From DATFDN01 sp963767645 (lineage in GTDB: Bacteria > Pseudomonadota > Alphaproteobacteria > Acetobacterales > Acetobacteraceae), in NCBI GenBank assembly GCA_963767645.1, contig CAVYEW010000003.1, positions 62,001 through 126,000 on the forward strand: a stretch of DNA of 64,000 nt. Direction: 5' to 3'. Under the pieces are notes generated by a model. It saw only the letters and a list, made by a program, of their open reading frames with translations, was not told where the DNA came from and did not search any database. The translations under genes were made by a program, and so were the position numbers. Of this stretch, positions 28,639 to 37,157 are shown piece by piece (the first letter of the stretch is position 1; each line of letters starts with the position of its first letter).

Positions 28639-30132
28639 TCAGGCCTTGCGCACATAGCCGTAGCGCAGGTTGCTGCGCTCCGCGCCGGCACGTTCATACT
28701 CCGCCTTCAACGCGGCGAAACGGTCGGGCCGCGCCAACTCGGCGTGCTGGTCATAGCCAAAGATGCGGAAGCCGTTCTCGGCGAAGATCGCGCGCTTCAC
28801 CGGGCCGTCAGCGGGGCCGAGCGGGGCGAAGCCGAACTGCTTCTGCATCGGCTCCGGGATTTCCAGCCGGCGCAGCCCCTCGATCTGCCATTGCGGAGAG
28901 CCGGTCCAGACCGCATCGGTGCCCCAGATCACATGGTCCGATCCGAGGCCCTTGATCAGCGTGCCCATCAGCGCCGCCGCCAATCGCGGCTCGGCGACGC
29001 TGCTATAGGCGAAGAGCTGGCCGAGATCGCCGTAGACGTTGCTGACGCCGTACTTGGCGGGGATATCGGCAAGGTCGCTCACCCAGGAGCTGCGCCCGGT
29101 GCGGTCCCATTCGGCCATTCCCTCCGCCGGCGAGCCGCCGACATGGCGATAGCCGGAATGATAGATGACGAAATTGAGCTGCGGCCAGTCCTTAGCCGCC
29201 GGCCCGACATCGCTCACATCGACATAGGGACGCAGATTGGGCACCACCCGCTCCACCGAAGGCGGGAACAGCCCTTTGTGGATGCAGACGTTCCTGACCC
29301 CGGCTTTGGCGAACCGCTCGTAGGCCGGATACATCAGCTTCTCGTCGTCGAGCCGCCACGGATAGTGGCTGGTGTTCTTGTGCGTGTTGTCGCCGATCGT
29401 GTAGCCCTTCCAGCCGTCGGGGCGCAGCACCTCGATCGCGTGGTCGATGCCCTCGAGCCAGCCGGGCTGGCCTGGAACAATGGTGTAGTGCGCGAGCATC
29501 CGCCGCGCCCCGGCCTGGCGGTTCACCTTGTCGCGGGCCTGGAACACCATCTCGTTGGTCAGGAACCAGTCTTCCGGAACGTCGGAGGGTGAGTTGGTGA
29601 GCAGCGCGACCTTGGTGTCGCTGTCGAGGAAGACCTCCTTGAAGTAGTTGTCGAACTTCAGGTCGTCGATCGTCTGCTTCTTGCCCGACAACTCCTGGTT
29701 CCAGCCGAGCTTGCCGACGGCCGCACGCATAGCGACGAAGTTCGTCAGCCGCGTGTCGTCGCGCAGGAAGTGGGTGTGCGCGTCGAAGACGTCCTGGCCT
29801 TGCAGCTTCACGGCACGCTCGTCGGCCATCTCCGGAGTCGCGGCCTCGGCCTCGCTGACCGCGAACAGGTCGCCATAGACCTGGTTCATCGCCAGGAACG
29901 CGGCGGCCATGCCGGAGGCGGTCTGGAAGAACCGGCGGCGGCTCATGCCCTGACGCGCGGCGAGGCGGTCGCCCATGTCCTTGAGCCGCGCCTCGACTTC
30001 CTTCTGCCTCGCATTCTGCGGCTCGGGGAAATACTCGTCGCTGGAGACGATCTGCGTCGGTATCGGTCCCGGGAAGGCGGCCTCGTCGGCTGGCAGCAGC
30101 CGGCCCAGTTCTTCGTCGCTCAGAAAGCCCAT
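28639..30132 (-). CDS. Amidohydrolase_2 family protein with twin-arginine-like motif
   Basis: A 497-residue TIM-barrel metal hydrolase of the amidohydrolase_2 (ACMSD-like) group. After a conserved-looking soluble lead of about 60 residues (PTQIVSSDEYFPEPQNARQK) comes MSRRRFFQTASGMAAAFLAM, a twin-arginine-like motif and hydrophobic stretch. The barrel carries FDAHTHF (HxH), CIHKG, IYHSGYRHV and the metal-binding aspartate in IWGTDAVW. A start at residue 63 (29946) would give an ordinary Tat signal, but no good ribosome binding site precedes it. The substrate is unknown. An exported hydrolase gene lies 12 bp upstream on the same strand. Confidence 0.82.
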   Translation of the reverse strand: MGFLSDEELGRLLPADEAAFPGPIPTQIVSSDEYFPEPQNARQKEVEARLKDMGDRLAARQGMSRRRFFQTASGMAAAFLAMNQVYGDLFAVSEAEAATPEMADERAVKLQGQDVFDAHTHFLRDDTRLTNFVAMRAAVGKLGWNQELSGKKQTIDDLKFDNYFKEVFLDSDTKVALLTNSPSDVPEDWFLTNEMVFQARDKVNRQAGARRMLAHYTIVPGQPGWLEGIDHAIEVLRPDGWKGYTIGDNTHKNTSHYPWRLDDEKLMYPAYERFAKAGVRNVCIHKGLFPPSVERVVPNLRPYVDVSDVGPAAKDWPQLNFVIYHSGYRHVGGSPAEGMAEWDRTGRSSWVSDLADIPAKYGVSNVYGDLGQLFAYSSVAEPRLAAALMGTLIKGLGSDHVIWGTDAVWTGSPQWQIEGLRRLEIPEPMQKQFGFAPLGPADGPVKRAIFAENGFRIFGYDQHAELARPDRFAALKAEYERAGAERSNLRYGYVRKA

Positions 30133-30144
30133 CGGCTGCTCCTT

Positions 30145-31137
30145 TCAGACGGAAACCGGTTTCGGCATGGTGAGGAAGGCGTGCATGCAGTGCCAGAGCT
30201 CGGCCCGGTTCAGGCTGAGCGTGACGGAGTGCGCCGCCCCGGCCATGATCGCGTATTGCCGGTCGGGGTTCGGCAGCTGGGTGAAGAAGTCGAGCAGATC
30301 GGCATCGGTGGAGATGCCGTCGTACTGGCCGCGCACCATCAGCACCGGCGAGAGCACGCGCTTGGGATCGACCAGCGGGAGATTGGCGGTCATGTCGAGA
30401 TACGTCCCGGTCGGCACGGTGTCGCCGAACGGCAGCTCGGCCGCGGCGAGGGCGTCGGCGACGCGCGGATCGGAGGTGCCGGGCTTGTCGCGGGTGAAGA
30501 TGCTGCGGATCATGTCGATCCCGCGCGGGCGGCGGTTATGCGTGCGGAAATAGTCGAGCTGCTCGGCGCGCTTACCGAGCGTGGGCGAACCCTTGCCGGT
30601 ATAGGTGAACGCTTCCAGCACCAGCCGGTCCACCCGCTCCGGCTCCGCCATCGCGAAGGCGGCGGCGCGGATCGCGCCGCTGCTCTCGCCCATGAAATGC
30701 GCGCGGCGCAACCCGGTTTCGCGCGCAACCACCTCGCTGCCGGCGCGCAGATCCTCGACGCCCGAGCTTATGTCGGAATTGCCCTTGGTGACGCTGGAGC
30801 GTCCGTAGCCCTCGAAGTCCATCGTCCAGACATCGAAGCCGTAGCGGGCGAACACGTCCATCATGGAGTATTCGCCGGCGCCCGGCACCGTCAGGTCGAA
30901 GCTGGGGCGCGAGGAGATGGATGAGCCATGCACGAGGAACAGCACCGGAAAGGCCGCTTCGCCCGGCGCGGGGGCGGTGAGGCGCTTGCGGTACATGTAG
31001 AGCGAGACGTCGCCCTTCCTGGCCCAGTACTCGGCTGACCATGAGGACCGCGGGGCTTCGGCGGCAATGGCGGCGCGGGAGGCCGCCGCCCCGCTCGCAA
31101 GGCCGATCAGGAGCAAGCGGCGGGCGATCTCGGGCAT
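30145..31137 (-). CDS. Exported alpha/beta hydrolase
   Basis: A 330-residue alpha/beta-hydrolase with a signal peptide (RRLLLIGLASGAAASRAAIA, cleavage near AIA-AE). It has the oxyanion strand LFLVHGSS, the nucleophile elbow GESSG, and a late catalytic histidine in AGAAHSVT; DGIST near residue 280 probably supplies the acid. Substrate and localisation in the periplasm are inferred. It begins a minus-strand operon with the amidohydrolase and pyrE and is divergent from the DHOD-like gene, with 63 bp between. Confidence 0.82.
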   Translation of the reverse strand: MPEIARRLLLIGLASGAAASRAAIAAEAPRSSWSAEYWARKGDVSLYMYRKRLTAPAPGEAAFPVLFLVHGSSISSRPSFDLTVPGAGEYSMMDVFARYGFDVWTMDFEGYGRSSVTKGNSDISSGVEDLRAGSEVVARETGLRRAHFMGESSGAIRAAAFAMAEPERVDRLVLEAFTYTGKGSPTLGKRAEQLDYFRTHNRRPRGIDMIRSIFTRDKPGTSDPRVADALAAAELPFGDTVPTGTYLDMTANLPLVDPKRVLSPVLMVRGQYDGISTDADLLDFFTQLPNPDRQYAIMAGAAHSVTLSLNRAELWHCMHAFLTMPKPVSV

Positions 31138-31200
31138 CTGCTTCCTCCTGGCACGTCGCCCTACTATCGCATTGTCCTGGGAGCTTCGTAAGATCGCCGC

Positions 31201-32244
31201 ATGTCATCGCGCCTTGCCACCTCGGTCGGCGAGTTTGCATTGCTCAACCCGGTGATTTGCGGGTCGGGGGAGCCGGTGATGACCGAGGCTGGCATCCGCG
31301 CCGCCCTGGCTGCCGGCGCGGCGGGCGTGATCGCGAAATCAGTGAACGAGCAGCCGGCGGCCGCGCGCCAGCTCGACCGGGCAGATTATGCGTTCCTGCG
31401 CGGCAACGCGCCGGCACTGCGGGGAGATGCGCTGTTCTGCCGCTCCGGCCTGTCGCAGCGCGAGGCGCGGGAGTGGTTCGGCGCGGTCGCGGCGATCGAC
31501 CGGGAGGCGGCGGCGTCAGGGCAATTCGTCGCGGCGAGCATCGTGCTCGGCGGCATCGAGGGGGCGGAGCTTCTGGCGGGTTTGGCGCGCGCCGCCGGAC
31601 TGCGGGTTTTCGAGCTCAACGTCGGCGCGCCGCATGCCTCGGAGGCGACGCCGGGGGCGATCGCGCAGGAGACCGACCCGGAGGCGCTGCGCGCCCTGGT
31701 GGCGCGGGTGCGGGCGGCCTGCGAGGGGATGCAGCTCTGGGTGAAGCTGACCGGGCTCTCGGCGAACCTGCCGGCACTCGCCGTCGCCGCCGGCCAGGGC
31801 GGGGCCGACGCGGTGGTGATGATGGGAAGGTTCATGGCGATGCTGCCCGATCTCGACACGCTGGCTCCGGCGCTGGGCACCTCGGGCGCCTATGGCGGCG
31901 GCTGGGCGCTGCCGATCGTCTGCCGGTTCCTCGCACTCAGCCGGCGGGCAACAGCGGCCAGCGTGCCGCTGCTCGGGACCAACGGGGCACGCAACGGAGC
32001 CGATGTGGCACGGATGGCGCTGGCCGGAGCGGCGGCGACCGAGATGCTGTCCGTGGTGATGCACGAGGGATTCGCGGCACTCGGGCGCAGCGTGCGCGAA
32101 CTGGAGACGCTGCTCGAAGCGCGCGGGCTGCGGTTCACGGACCTGGTGGGGCGGGCGGCGGACGCGCTGGCGGGATACGGCGAGCAGGCGGAGCGGCCGG
32201 GGCGGTGGCGGGACTTCATGCCGGCGGAGACGTTGCGGGTCTGA
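31201..32244 (+). CDS. Dihydroorotate dehydrogenase-like FMN oxidoreductase
   Basis: A 347-residue FMN barrel enzyme related to class 1 dihydroorotate and dihydropyrimidine dehydrogenases: NPVICGSGEPVMTEAGIRAA, GVIAKSVNEQP, VFELNVGAPH, LWVKLTGL and a C-terminal phosphate-binding NGARNGADVARMALAGA. The usual NCPN motif is replaced by NVGA, so it is not an ordinary PyrD. It may reduce or oxidise a pyrimidine-like or enoate substrate. The convergent D-aminoacylase gene ends only 1 bp after its stop. Confidence 0.75.
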   Translation: MSSRLATSVGEFALLNPVICGSGEPVMTEAGIRAALAAGAAGVIAKSVNEQPAAARQLDRADYAFLRGNAPALRGDALFCRSGLSQREAREWFGAVAAIDREAAASGQFVAASIVLGGIEGAELLAGLARAAGLRVFELNVGAPHASEATPGAIAQETDPEALRALVARVRAACEGMQLWVKLTGLSANLPALAVAAGQGGADAVVMMGRFMAMLPDLDTLAPALGTSGAYGGGWALPIVCRFLALSRRATAASVPLLGTNGARNGADVARMALAGAAATEMLSVVMHEGFAALGRSVRELETLLEARGLRFTDLVGRAADALAGYGEQAERPGRWRDFMPAETLRV

Positions 32245-32245
32245 A

Positions 32246-33943
32246 TCACCCCGCCCGGCAGCGCACCAGCTTGCCGGGCAGCGCCTCGGTGGGCGCGCCG
32301 TCCTGGTAGGTTATTTCGCCCGAGACCAGGGTTGCCACATACCCGTGCGCCTTCTGCAACAGCCGCTTGCCGCCGGCCGGCAGGTCGTGGGCGACATGTG
32401 GGTTGTCGAAGCCGATGCGGTCCCAGTCGATCAGGTTGACGTCGGCCTTCCGGCCTGGCGCCAGCAGGCCGCGATCGGCCAGGCCAGCCGCGCCCGCCGG
32501 GTCCGAGGTCAGGCGCCGGATCAGCTCTTGCGTCGTCCAGCGTCCCCGCTCCCTGCCCCAATAGGACAGCAGCCAGGTCGGGAAGCCGGCGTCGAGGATG
32601 AAGCCGACATGCGCGCCGCCGTCGCCGAGGCCCATGATGGCATTGCGGTCCGCCAGCATCGCCTCGGGCACCGAGAGGTCGTAGCGCGCGTAGTTGGTGA
32701 TCGGCGCGTAGATGAACTCGTGCCCGTCATGCTCGAGCAGGATGTCGTAGGCGACCTCCGGCGCGCTGCGCCCCTCGCGCGCCGCCATCGCCGCGATGGA
32801 GTCGTCGGGCTTCGGCAGGTAGTTCGCCGGCCGCCCCAGCCGGAACATCTGCGCATAGGACAGGCGATGCATCAGCGGGAAGGTGCTGCCGGCGACCGGG
32901 TCCTCGGACAGCAGGCGCGCGCGGAACTCCGGGTCGCGCATGGCGCGCACACGCTGCTCCAGGGGCAGGCGCGCGATTCGCTTATAGGATGGCGTGCCGG
33001 AGAATGGGTTCTGGCTGCCCTCCAGCCCGAGCAGGATGCCGATGGCGCGCGGCGCCACCACCGGGCGGATCGGCACGCCCTCGCGCGCCGCCTCGCCCGC
33101 CATCTCGAGGAGGTCGCGCCAGATGTCGCCTTGGCTGTGGCGCTGCGAGAGCGAGAACACGACCGGCCGGCCGGAGGCCTCGGCGACGCGGCGGATCATG
33201 CGGAACTCGGCGCGGTGGTCGTCCCACTCCGCCACCACTTCCATGAAGCCGCCGCCAGCCTCGGTCAGGCCCTGCGCCAGCCCGGTCAGCTCCTGCTCCT
33301 GGGCGCGCAAGGTGGGCGTGTAGTCGCCTTTCAGGCTCTTGTGGCTGGTGGTGCGCGAGGTCGAGAAGCCGAACGCGCCGGCGCGCACCGCATCGGCGGC
33401 GATCCGGCGCATCTCGGCGATGTCGGCTTGGTTGGCGTTCTCCAGCCGCACCGCGCGATCGCCCATCACATAGACCCGCAATGCCGCGTGCGGCAGCAGC
33501 GCGCAGATGTCGATGTCGCGGGGCCGGCGCTCCAGCGTGCCGAGATACTCGGGAAAGCTCTCCCATTCCCAGCGCAGCCCCTCGTGCATCACCGGGCCGG
33601 GGATGTCCTCGACGCCTTCCATCAGCTCGATCAGCTTCTCGCGGTCGGCCGGGCGGCAAGGCGCGAAGCCGACGCCGCAATTGCCCATCACCGCCGTGGT
33701 GACGCCGTGCCAGGACGAGGGCGCCAGATGGCTATCCCACACCGCCTGGCCGTCATAGTGGGTGTGGATATCGACGAAGCCGGGCGTGACCAGCAGGCCG
33801 TGCGCATCGATCTCGCGCCGGGCCGGACCGGCCTTGCCGCCGACCGCGACGATCTGGCCGTTCTCGATCGCCACGTCGCCGGTGAAGCCGTCCCGCCCGG
33901 TCCCGTCGATGATCGTTCCGCCGCGAATCACCACGTCGTGCAT
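32246..33943 (-). CDS. N-acyl-D-amino-acid deacylase family amidohydrolase
   Basis: A 565-residue D-aminoacylase-type metal hydrolase. It has the N-terminal sandwich strand DVVIRGGTIIDGTGRDGFTG, the HxH metal motif VDIHTHYDGQ, SSWHGVTTAVMGNCGVG with the bridging-ligand cysteine region, and the catalytic aspartate in IMGLGDGGAHVGF. It ends with the typical KADVNLIDWDRI block. The ATG at 33943 is preceded by GAGGAACGGGCG; the longer frame is not needed. Related enzymes act on N-acyl-D-amino acids and cyclic amides. It is divergent from the MFS transporter gene. Confidence 0.9.
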   Translation of the reverse strand: MHDVVIRGGTIIDGTGRDGFTGDVAIENGQIVAVGGKAGPARREIDAHGLLVTPGFVDIHTHYDGQAVWDSHLAPSSWHGVTTAVMGNCGVGFAPCRPADREKLIELMEGVEDIPGPVMHEGLRWEWESFPEYLGTLERRPRDIDICALLPHAALRVYVMGDRAVRLENANQADIAEMRRIAADAVRAGAFGFSTSRTTSHKSLKGDYTPTLRAQEQELTGLAQGLTEAGGGFMEVVAEWDDHRAEFRMIRRVAEASGRPVVFSLSQRHSQGDIWRDLLEMAGEAAREGVPIRPVVAPRAIGILLGLEGSQNPFSGTPSYKRIARLPLEQRVRAMRDPEFRARLLSEDPVAGSTFPLMHRLSYAQMFRLGRPANYLPKPDDSIAAMAAREGRSAPEVAYDILLEHDGHEFIYAPITNYARYDLSVPEAMLADRNAIMGLGDGGAHVGFILDAGFPTWLLSYWGRERGRWTTQELIRRLTSDPAGAAGLADRGLLAPGRKADVNLIDWDRIGFDNPHVAHDLPAGGKRLLQKAHGYVATLVSGEITYQDGAPTEALPGKLVRCRAG

Positions 33944-34041
33944 CGCCCGTTCCTCGCCTGCCCATTGCTTCGGTGCCAGTCTCCGACGCGGGTCCGCCGG
34001 GTGCAACCTGCGGCGGTGCAAGGGAGGCCAGCGGAGCGGGA

Positions 34042-35304
34042 ATGGACGCGGCGGAACCGATAGCGGGTCATTGGGCGCGGCTGCTCTGGGTGATGGTGGG
34101 CATCCAGTTCGTCATGACGCTGTCCTTCACCATCCTGAGCCCGATCATGCCGCTGTTCCTGCCGGATCTGGGCGTCACGGACCCCCGCGCCATCGATCTC
34201 TGGGCCGGCATCCTGAACGGCGTGACGGCGTTCGTCGCCGCCTTCGCCTCCCCGCTCTGGGGCCGCATGGCGGACCGGCGCGGGCGCAAGCAGGCACTGC
34301 TGCGCTCGACCTTCGCCATCGGCGTGTTCACCGCATTGATGGGCGTCTCGGCGACGGTTTGGCAATTCTTCGCCGCGCGCGCACTGATGGGCGCCTTCGC
34401 GGGATTCTCGGCCGCCTCGATCGCGCTGGTTGCGACGCAGGTGCCGGAGCAGCGGCTCGGCTTCTCGCTCGGCTGGCTCAGCACCGGCCAGCTCGTCGGC
34501 GGACTGGTCGGCCCGGTGCTCGGCGGCGGCATCGCCGACCTGACCGGCAGCTATCGCGTGCCGTTCTATGCCACGTCCGCCATTACCTTCGCCGCGTTCG
34601 GCCTCGTGATTTTCCTGGTGGCGGAGCAGCGAGGTCCGTCGAAGGCGTCCGCGCGCAAGCAGCCGCTGCTGACAACGCTGGCGCTACTGTTGCGCGCGGG
34701 CGGATTGCTGCCTTTGTTCTTCGTGCTGCTGCTGGCGCAGTTCGCGGTGCGCACGGTGCAGCCGGTGGTGACGCTGTTCGTACAGGAGCTCACCGGCAAC
34801 GTCGCCTCAGTGGCGACCTTGGCCGGGTTCGCCTTCTCCGTGACCGGCCTGGCCGACGTGATCGCCTCGCCCTTCCTCGGCAAGCGCAGCGACGTCATCG
34901 GCTATCGCCGCGTGCTGCTGATCGCGCTTCTCGGCGCGGCGCTGACCACGCTGCCGCAGGCCTTCGCGGGCAGCTTCTGGGTGTTCCTCGCCGAGCGCTT
35001 CGGCGTCGGCTGCTTCATCGGCGGCATCCTGCCCACCGCCAACGCGCTGGTCGGGCGCATGGTCCCGCGCGAGCAGCGCGGCACGGTGTACGGCATGACC
35101 GCATCGGCCACGTTCCTCGGCAACTCGCTCGGACCGCTGACCGGCGGCGGGCTGGCGGCGGCGGTCAGCATCCGCTTCGTGTTCGTGGTTACGGCGCTGG
35201 TGCTGTTGGCGACCTTGGTCTGGGTCTATCTGACGGTGCCCGAATATACCGAGGCGAGGGGGCTTGAGCCGCCGCCCCGGTTCGGACGACGCTGGAGAAG
35301 ATAG
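34042..35304 (+). CDS. MFS transporter
   Basis: A 420-residue major facilitator with about 12 membrane segments. The A-like loop reads SPLWGRMADRRGRKQALL and the second half shows DVIASPFLGKRSDVIGYRRV. The extended GVGCFIGGILPTANALVGRMVPREQRG block fits the multidrug (TetA/MdtG-like) group. The ATG has GGAGCGGGA upstream. The substrate is unknown; placement next to a deacylase and an esterase suggests uptake or export of an ester or amide metabolite. The esterase gene follows after 10 bp. Confidence 0.87.
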   Translation: MDAAEPIAGHWARLLWVMVGIQFVMTLSFTILSPIMPLFLPDLGVTDPRAIDLWAGILNGVTAFVAAFASPLWGRMADRRGRKQALLRSTFAIGVFTALMGVSATVWQFFAARALMGAFAGFSAASIALVATQVPEQRLGFSLGWLSTGQLVGGLVGPVLGGGIADLTGSYRVPFYATSAITFAAFGLVIFLVAEQRGPSKASARKQPLLTTLALLLRAGGLLPLFFVLLLAQFAVRTVQPVVTLFVQELTGNVASVATLAGFAFSVTGLADVIASPFLGKRSDVIGYRRVLLIALLGAALTTLPQAFAGSFWVFLAERFGVGCFIGGILPTANALVGRMVPREQRGTVYGMTASATFLGNSLGPLTGGGLAAAVSIRFVFVVTALVLLATLVWVYLTVPEYTEARGLEPPPRFGRRWRR

Positions 35305-35314
35305 GAGGAAACGC

Positions 35315-36256
35315 ATGCCGGTCGATCCGCAAATCCAGGCATTGCTCGACGCCGCCAAGGACCTACCGCCGATCCATACGCTCTCGCCCGACGCAGCGCG
35401 CGCGCAGTTCGCGGCCCGCGCGATCGAGGGAATACGCATTCCGGAGATCGCCAGTGCCGTGGACCGCGCGATCGAGGGCCCCGGAGGCAAGCTTGGGCTG
35501 CGCGTCTACACGCCGCTCGGCCAAGGTCCGTTCCCGCTGCTGGTGTTCTTCCACGGCAGCGGCTTCGTGGTGTGCAGCCTCGACACGCACGACGCGATGT
35601 GCCGCAATCTCTGCGCCGGCGCCGGCTGCGTTGTCGCCTCGGTCGATTACCGGCTGGCGCCCGAGCACAAATTTCCCGCGGCGCCCAACGATTGCCTGCA
35701 CGCCACGCGCTGGGCTGGTGCGAACGCCGCTTCGCTTGGCGCGGACCCGGCGCGCATCGCGGTGGGTGGGGACAGTGCCGGGGGCAATCTCGCCGCCGTC
35801 ACAGCGCTGCGCGTGCGCGACGAGGGCGGGCCGGCGCTGTGCGGACAGCTGCTGATCTATCCGGTGACGGAGTACTGGGACGCGGGCATGCCGTCCTACG
35901 CCGAGAACGCGGAAGGCTACGGGCTGACGCGCGACGGCATGAAATGGTTCTGGGGCCACTATCTGGCGGACCCGAAGGACGCACGCGATCCGCACGCCGC
36001 CCCGCTGCGTGCGCCCGATCTGCACGGCCTGCCGCCGGCGCTGGTCGTCACCGCCGAGTACGATCCGCTGCGCGACGAGGCCGAACGCTATGCTGCGCGC
36101 GTGCGCGAAGCCGGCGTGCCAACCGAGATGGTGCGTTACGCGGGCATGAATCACGGCTTCTTCTTCTGGCCGGGCGTCGTCGATGCGGCGGGCACGGCAC
36201 TTGACGCGGCGAGCGCATGGCTCGGCCGCGCATTCGCGACCGGAGGCATGCGATGA
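35315..36256 (+). CDS. Alpha/beta hydrolase of the hormone-sensitive lipase family
   Basis: A 313-residue family IV esterase. It has the oxyanion motif FFHGSGFVV (HGSG in place of the usual HGGG), the nucleophile GDSAGGNLAAV, an aspartate in TAEYDPLRDEAERYA and the catalytic histidine in GMNHGFF. No signal peptide is present, so it is cytoplasmic. AGGAGG lies 6 bp before the ATG. Its TGA overlaps the start of the enoyl-CoA hydratase gene (ATGA), showing coupling. Confidence 0.9.
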   Translation: MPVDPQIQALLDAAKDLPPIHTLSPDAARAQFAARAIEGIRIPEIASAVDRAIEGPGGKLGLRVYTPLGQGPFPLLVFFHGSGFVVCSLDTHDAMCRNLCAGAGCVVASVDYRLAPEHKFPAAPNDCLHATRWAGANAASLGADPARIAVGGDSAGGNLAAVTALRVRDEGGPALCGQLLIYPVTEYWDAGMPSYAENAEGYGLTRDGMKWFWGHYLADPKDARDPHAAPLRAPDLHGLPPALVVTAEYDPLRDEAERYAARVREAGVPTEMVRYAGMNHGFFFWPGVVDAAGTALDAASAWLGRAFATGGMR

Positions 36257-37059
36257 CCGACCGCTACGCCGCCTACCAACGCCTGCGCTTCGACCGCCCG
36301 CACCCGAAGGTGCTGCGGGTGACGATGGAGAACGGCCGCATGAACAGCGCCGACGTCATCATGCACGCGGAGCTGGCGACGGTCTGGCGCGACATCGATG
36401 CCGACCCCGAGGTGAACGCTGCCATCCTGACCGGCGCCGGCACGATGTTCTCGGCCGGCGGCGATTTCAGCATGGTCCGCCAGGTAATCGATGATCCGGA
36501 GGTCCGCGCGCGCACCTGGAAGGAGGCGCGCGACATGGTCTACGGCATCATCAACTGCAACAAGCCGGTGGTGAGCGCGATGCGGGGCGTAGCCGTCGGC
36601 GCGGGCTTGGTCTGTGGGCTGCTCGCCGACGTCTCCATCGCAAGCAAAGACTGCCGCATCATCGACGGCCACACCCGTCTCGGCGTCGCTGCCGGCGACC
36701 ACGCCGCGATCATCTGGCCGCTGCTCTGCGGCATGGCGAAGGCCAAGTATTACCTGCTGTTGTGCGATCAGGTGCTGGGCGAGGAAGCGGAGCGCATCGG
36801 CCTTATCTCGCTCGCGGTGGACGACGACGCGCTGGATGCCCGCGCCGAGGCGACCGCCGTGCGGCTCGCGGAGGGCGCGCAGAGTGCGATCCGCTGGACC
36901 AAATACGCGCTGAATAATTGGCTGCGCCTGGCGGGCCCAACCTTCGATGCCTCGCTGGCGCTGGAGTTCCTCGGCTTCACCGGCCCCGATGCGCGCGAGG
37001 GCCTGGGCTCGCATCTGGAGAAGCGGCGGCCACGGTTCCCGCCCGGGTCGCCGGTTTGA
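36253..37059 (+). CDS. Enoyl-CoA hydratase/isomerase family protein
   Basis: A 268-residue crotonase-fold protein. Oxyanion-hole segments are FSAGGDFSMVRQV and AVGAGLVCGLLADVSIAS. In place of the usual catalytic glutamates the second-turn region reads GHTRLGVAAGDHAAI, so the exact reaction (hydratase, isomerase or hydrolase) is uncertain. It is the last gene of the MFS-esterase-crotonase operon and starts in an ATGA overlap with the esterase. Confidence 0.88.
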   Translation: MTDRYAAYQRLRFDRPHPKVLRVTMENGRMNSADVIMHAELATVWRDIDADPEVNAAILTGAGTMFSAGGDFSMVRQVIDDPEVRARTWKEARDMVYGIINCNKPVVSAMRGVAVGAGLVCGLLADVSIASKDCRIIDGHTRLGVAAGDHAAIIWPLLCGMAKAKYYLLLCDQVLGEEAERIGLISLAVDDDALDARAEATAVRLAEGAQSAIRWTKYALNNWLRLAGPTFDASLALEFLGFTGPDAREGLGSHLEKRRPRFPPGSPV

Positions 37060-37133
37060 TGACGGCGTTCACGGCTTCCGAGGGGAGGTAGCACTCCGCG
37101 AAGCGGTTGCGCTGTGATGCGAATCATCCCACA

Positions 37134-37156
37134 TTCGCCTCATATTATGAGGCGAA
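37134..37156. promoter_or_regulatory. 23-bp palindrome over the fic ribosome binding site
   Basis: A perfect 11-bp inverted repeat with one central base (TTCGCCTCATA, T, TATGAGGCGAA) ends one base before the fic GTG start and contains the GAGG ribosome binding site. It could be an operator for the winged-helix C-terminus of the Fic protein, or a hairpin in the mRNA that hides the ribosome binding site. Both roles are inference. Confidence 0.6.
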
Positions 37157-37157
37157 C

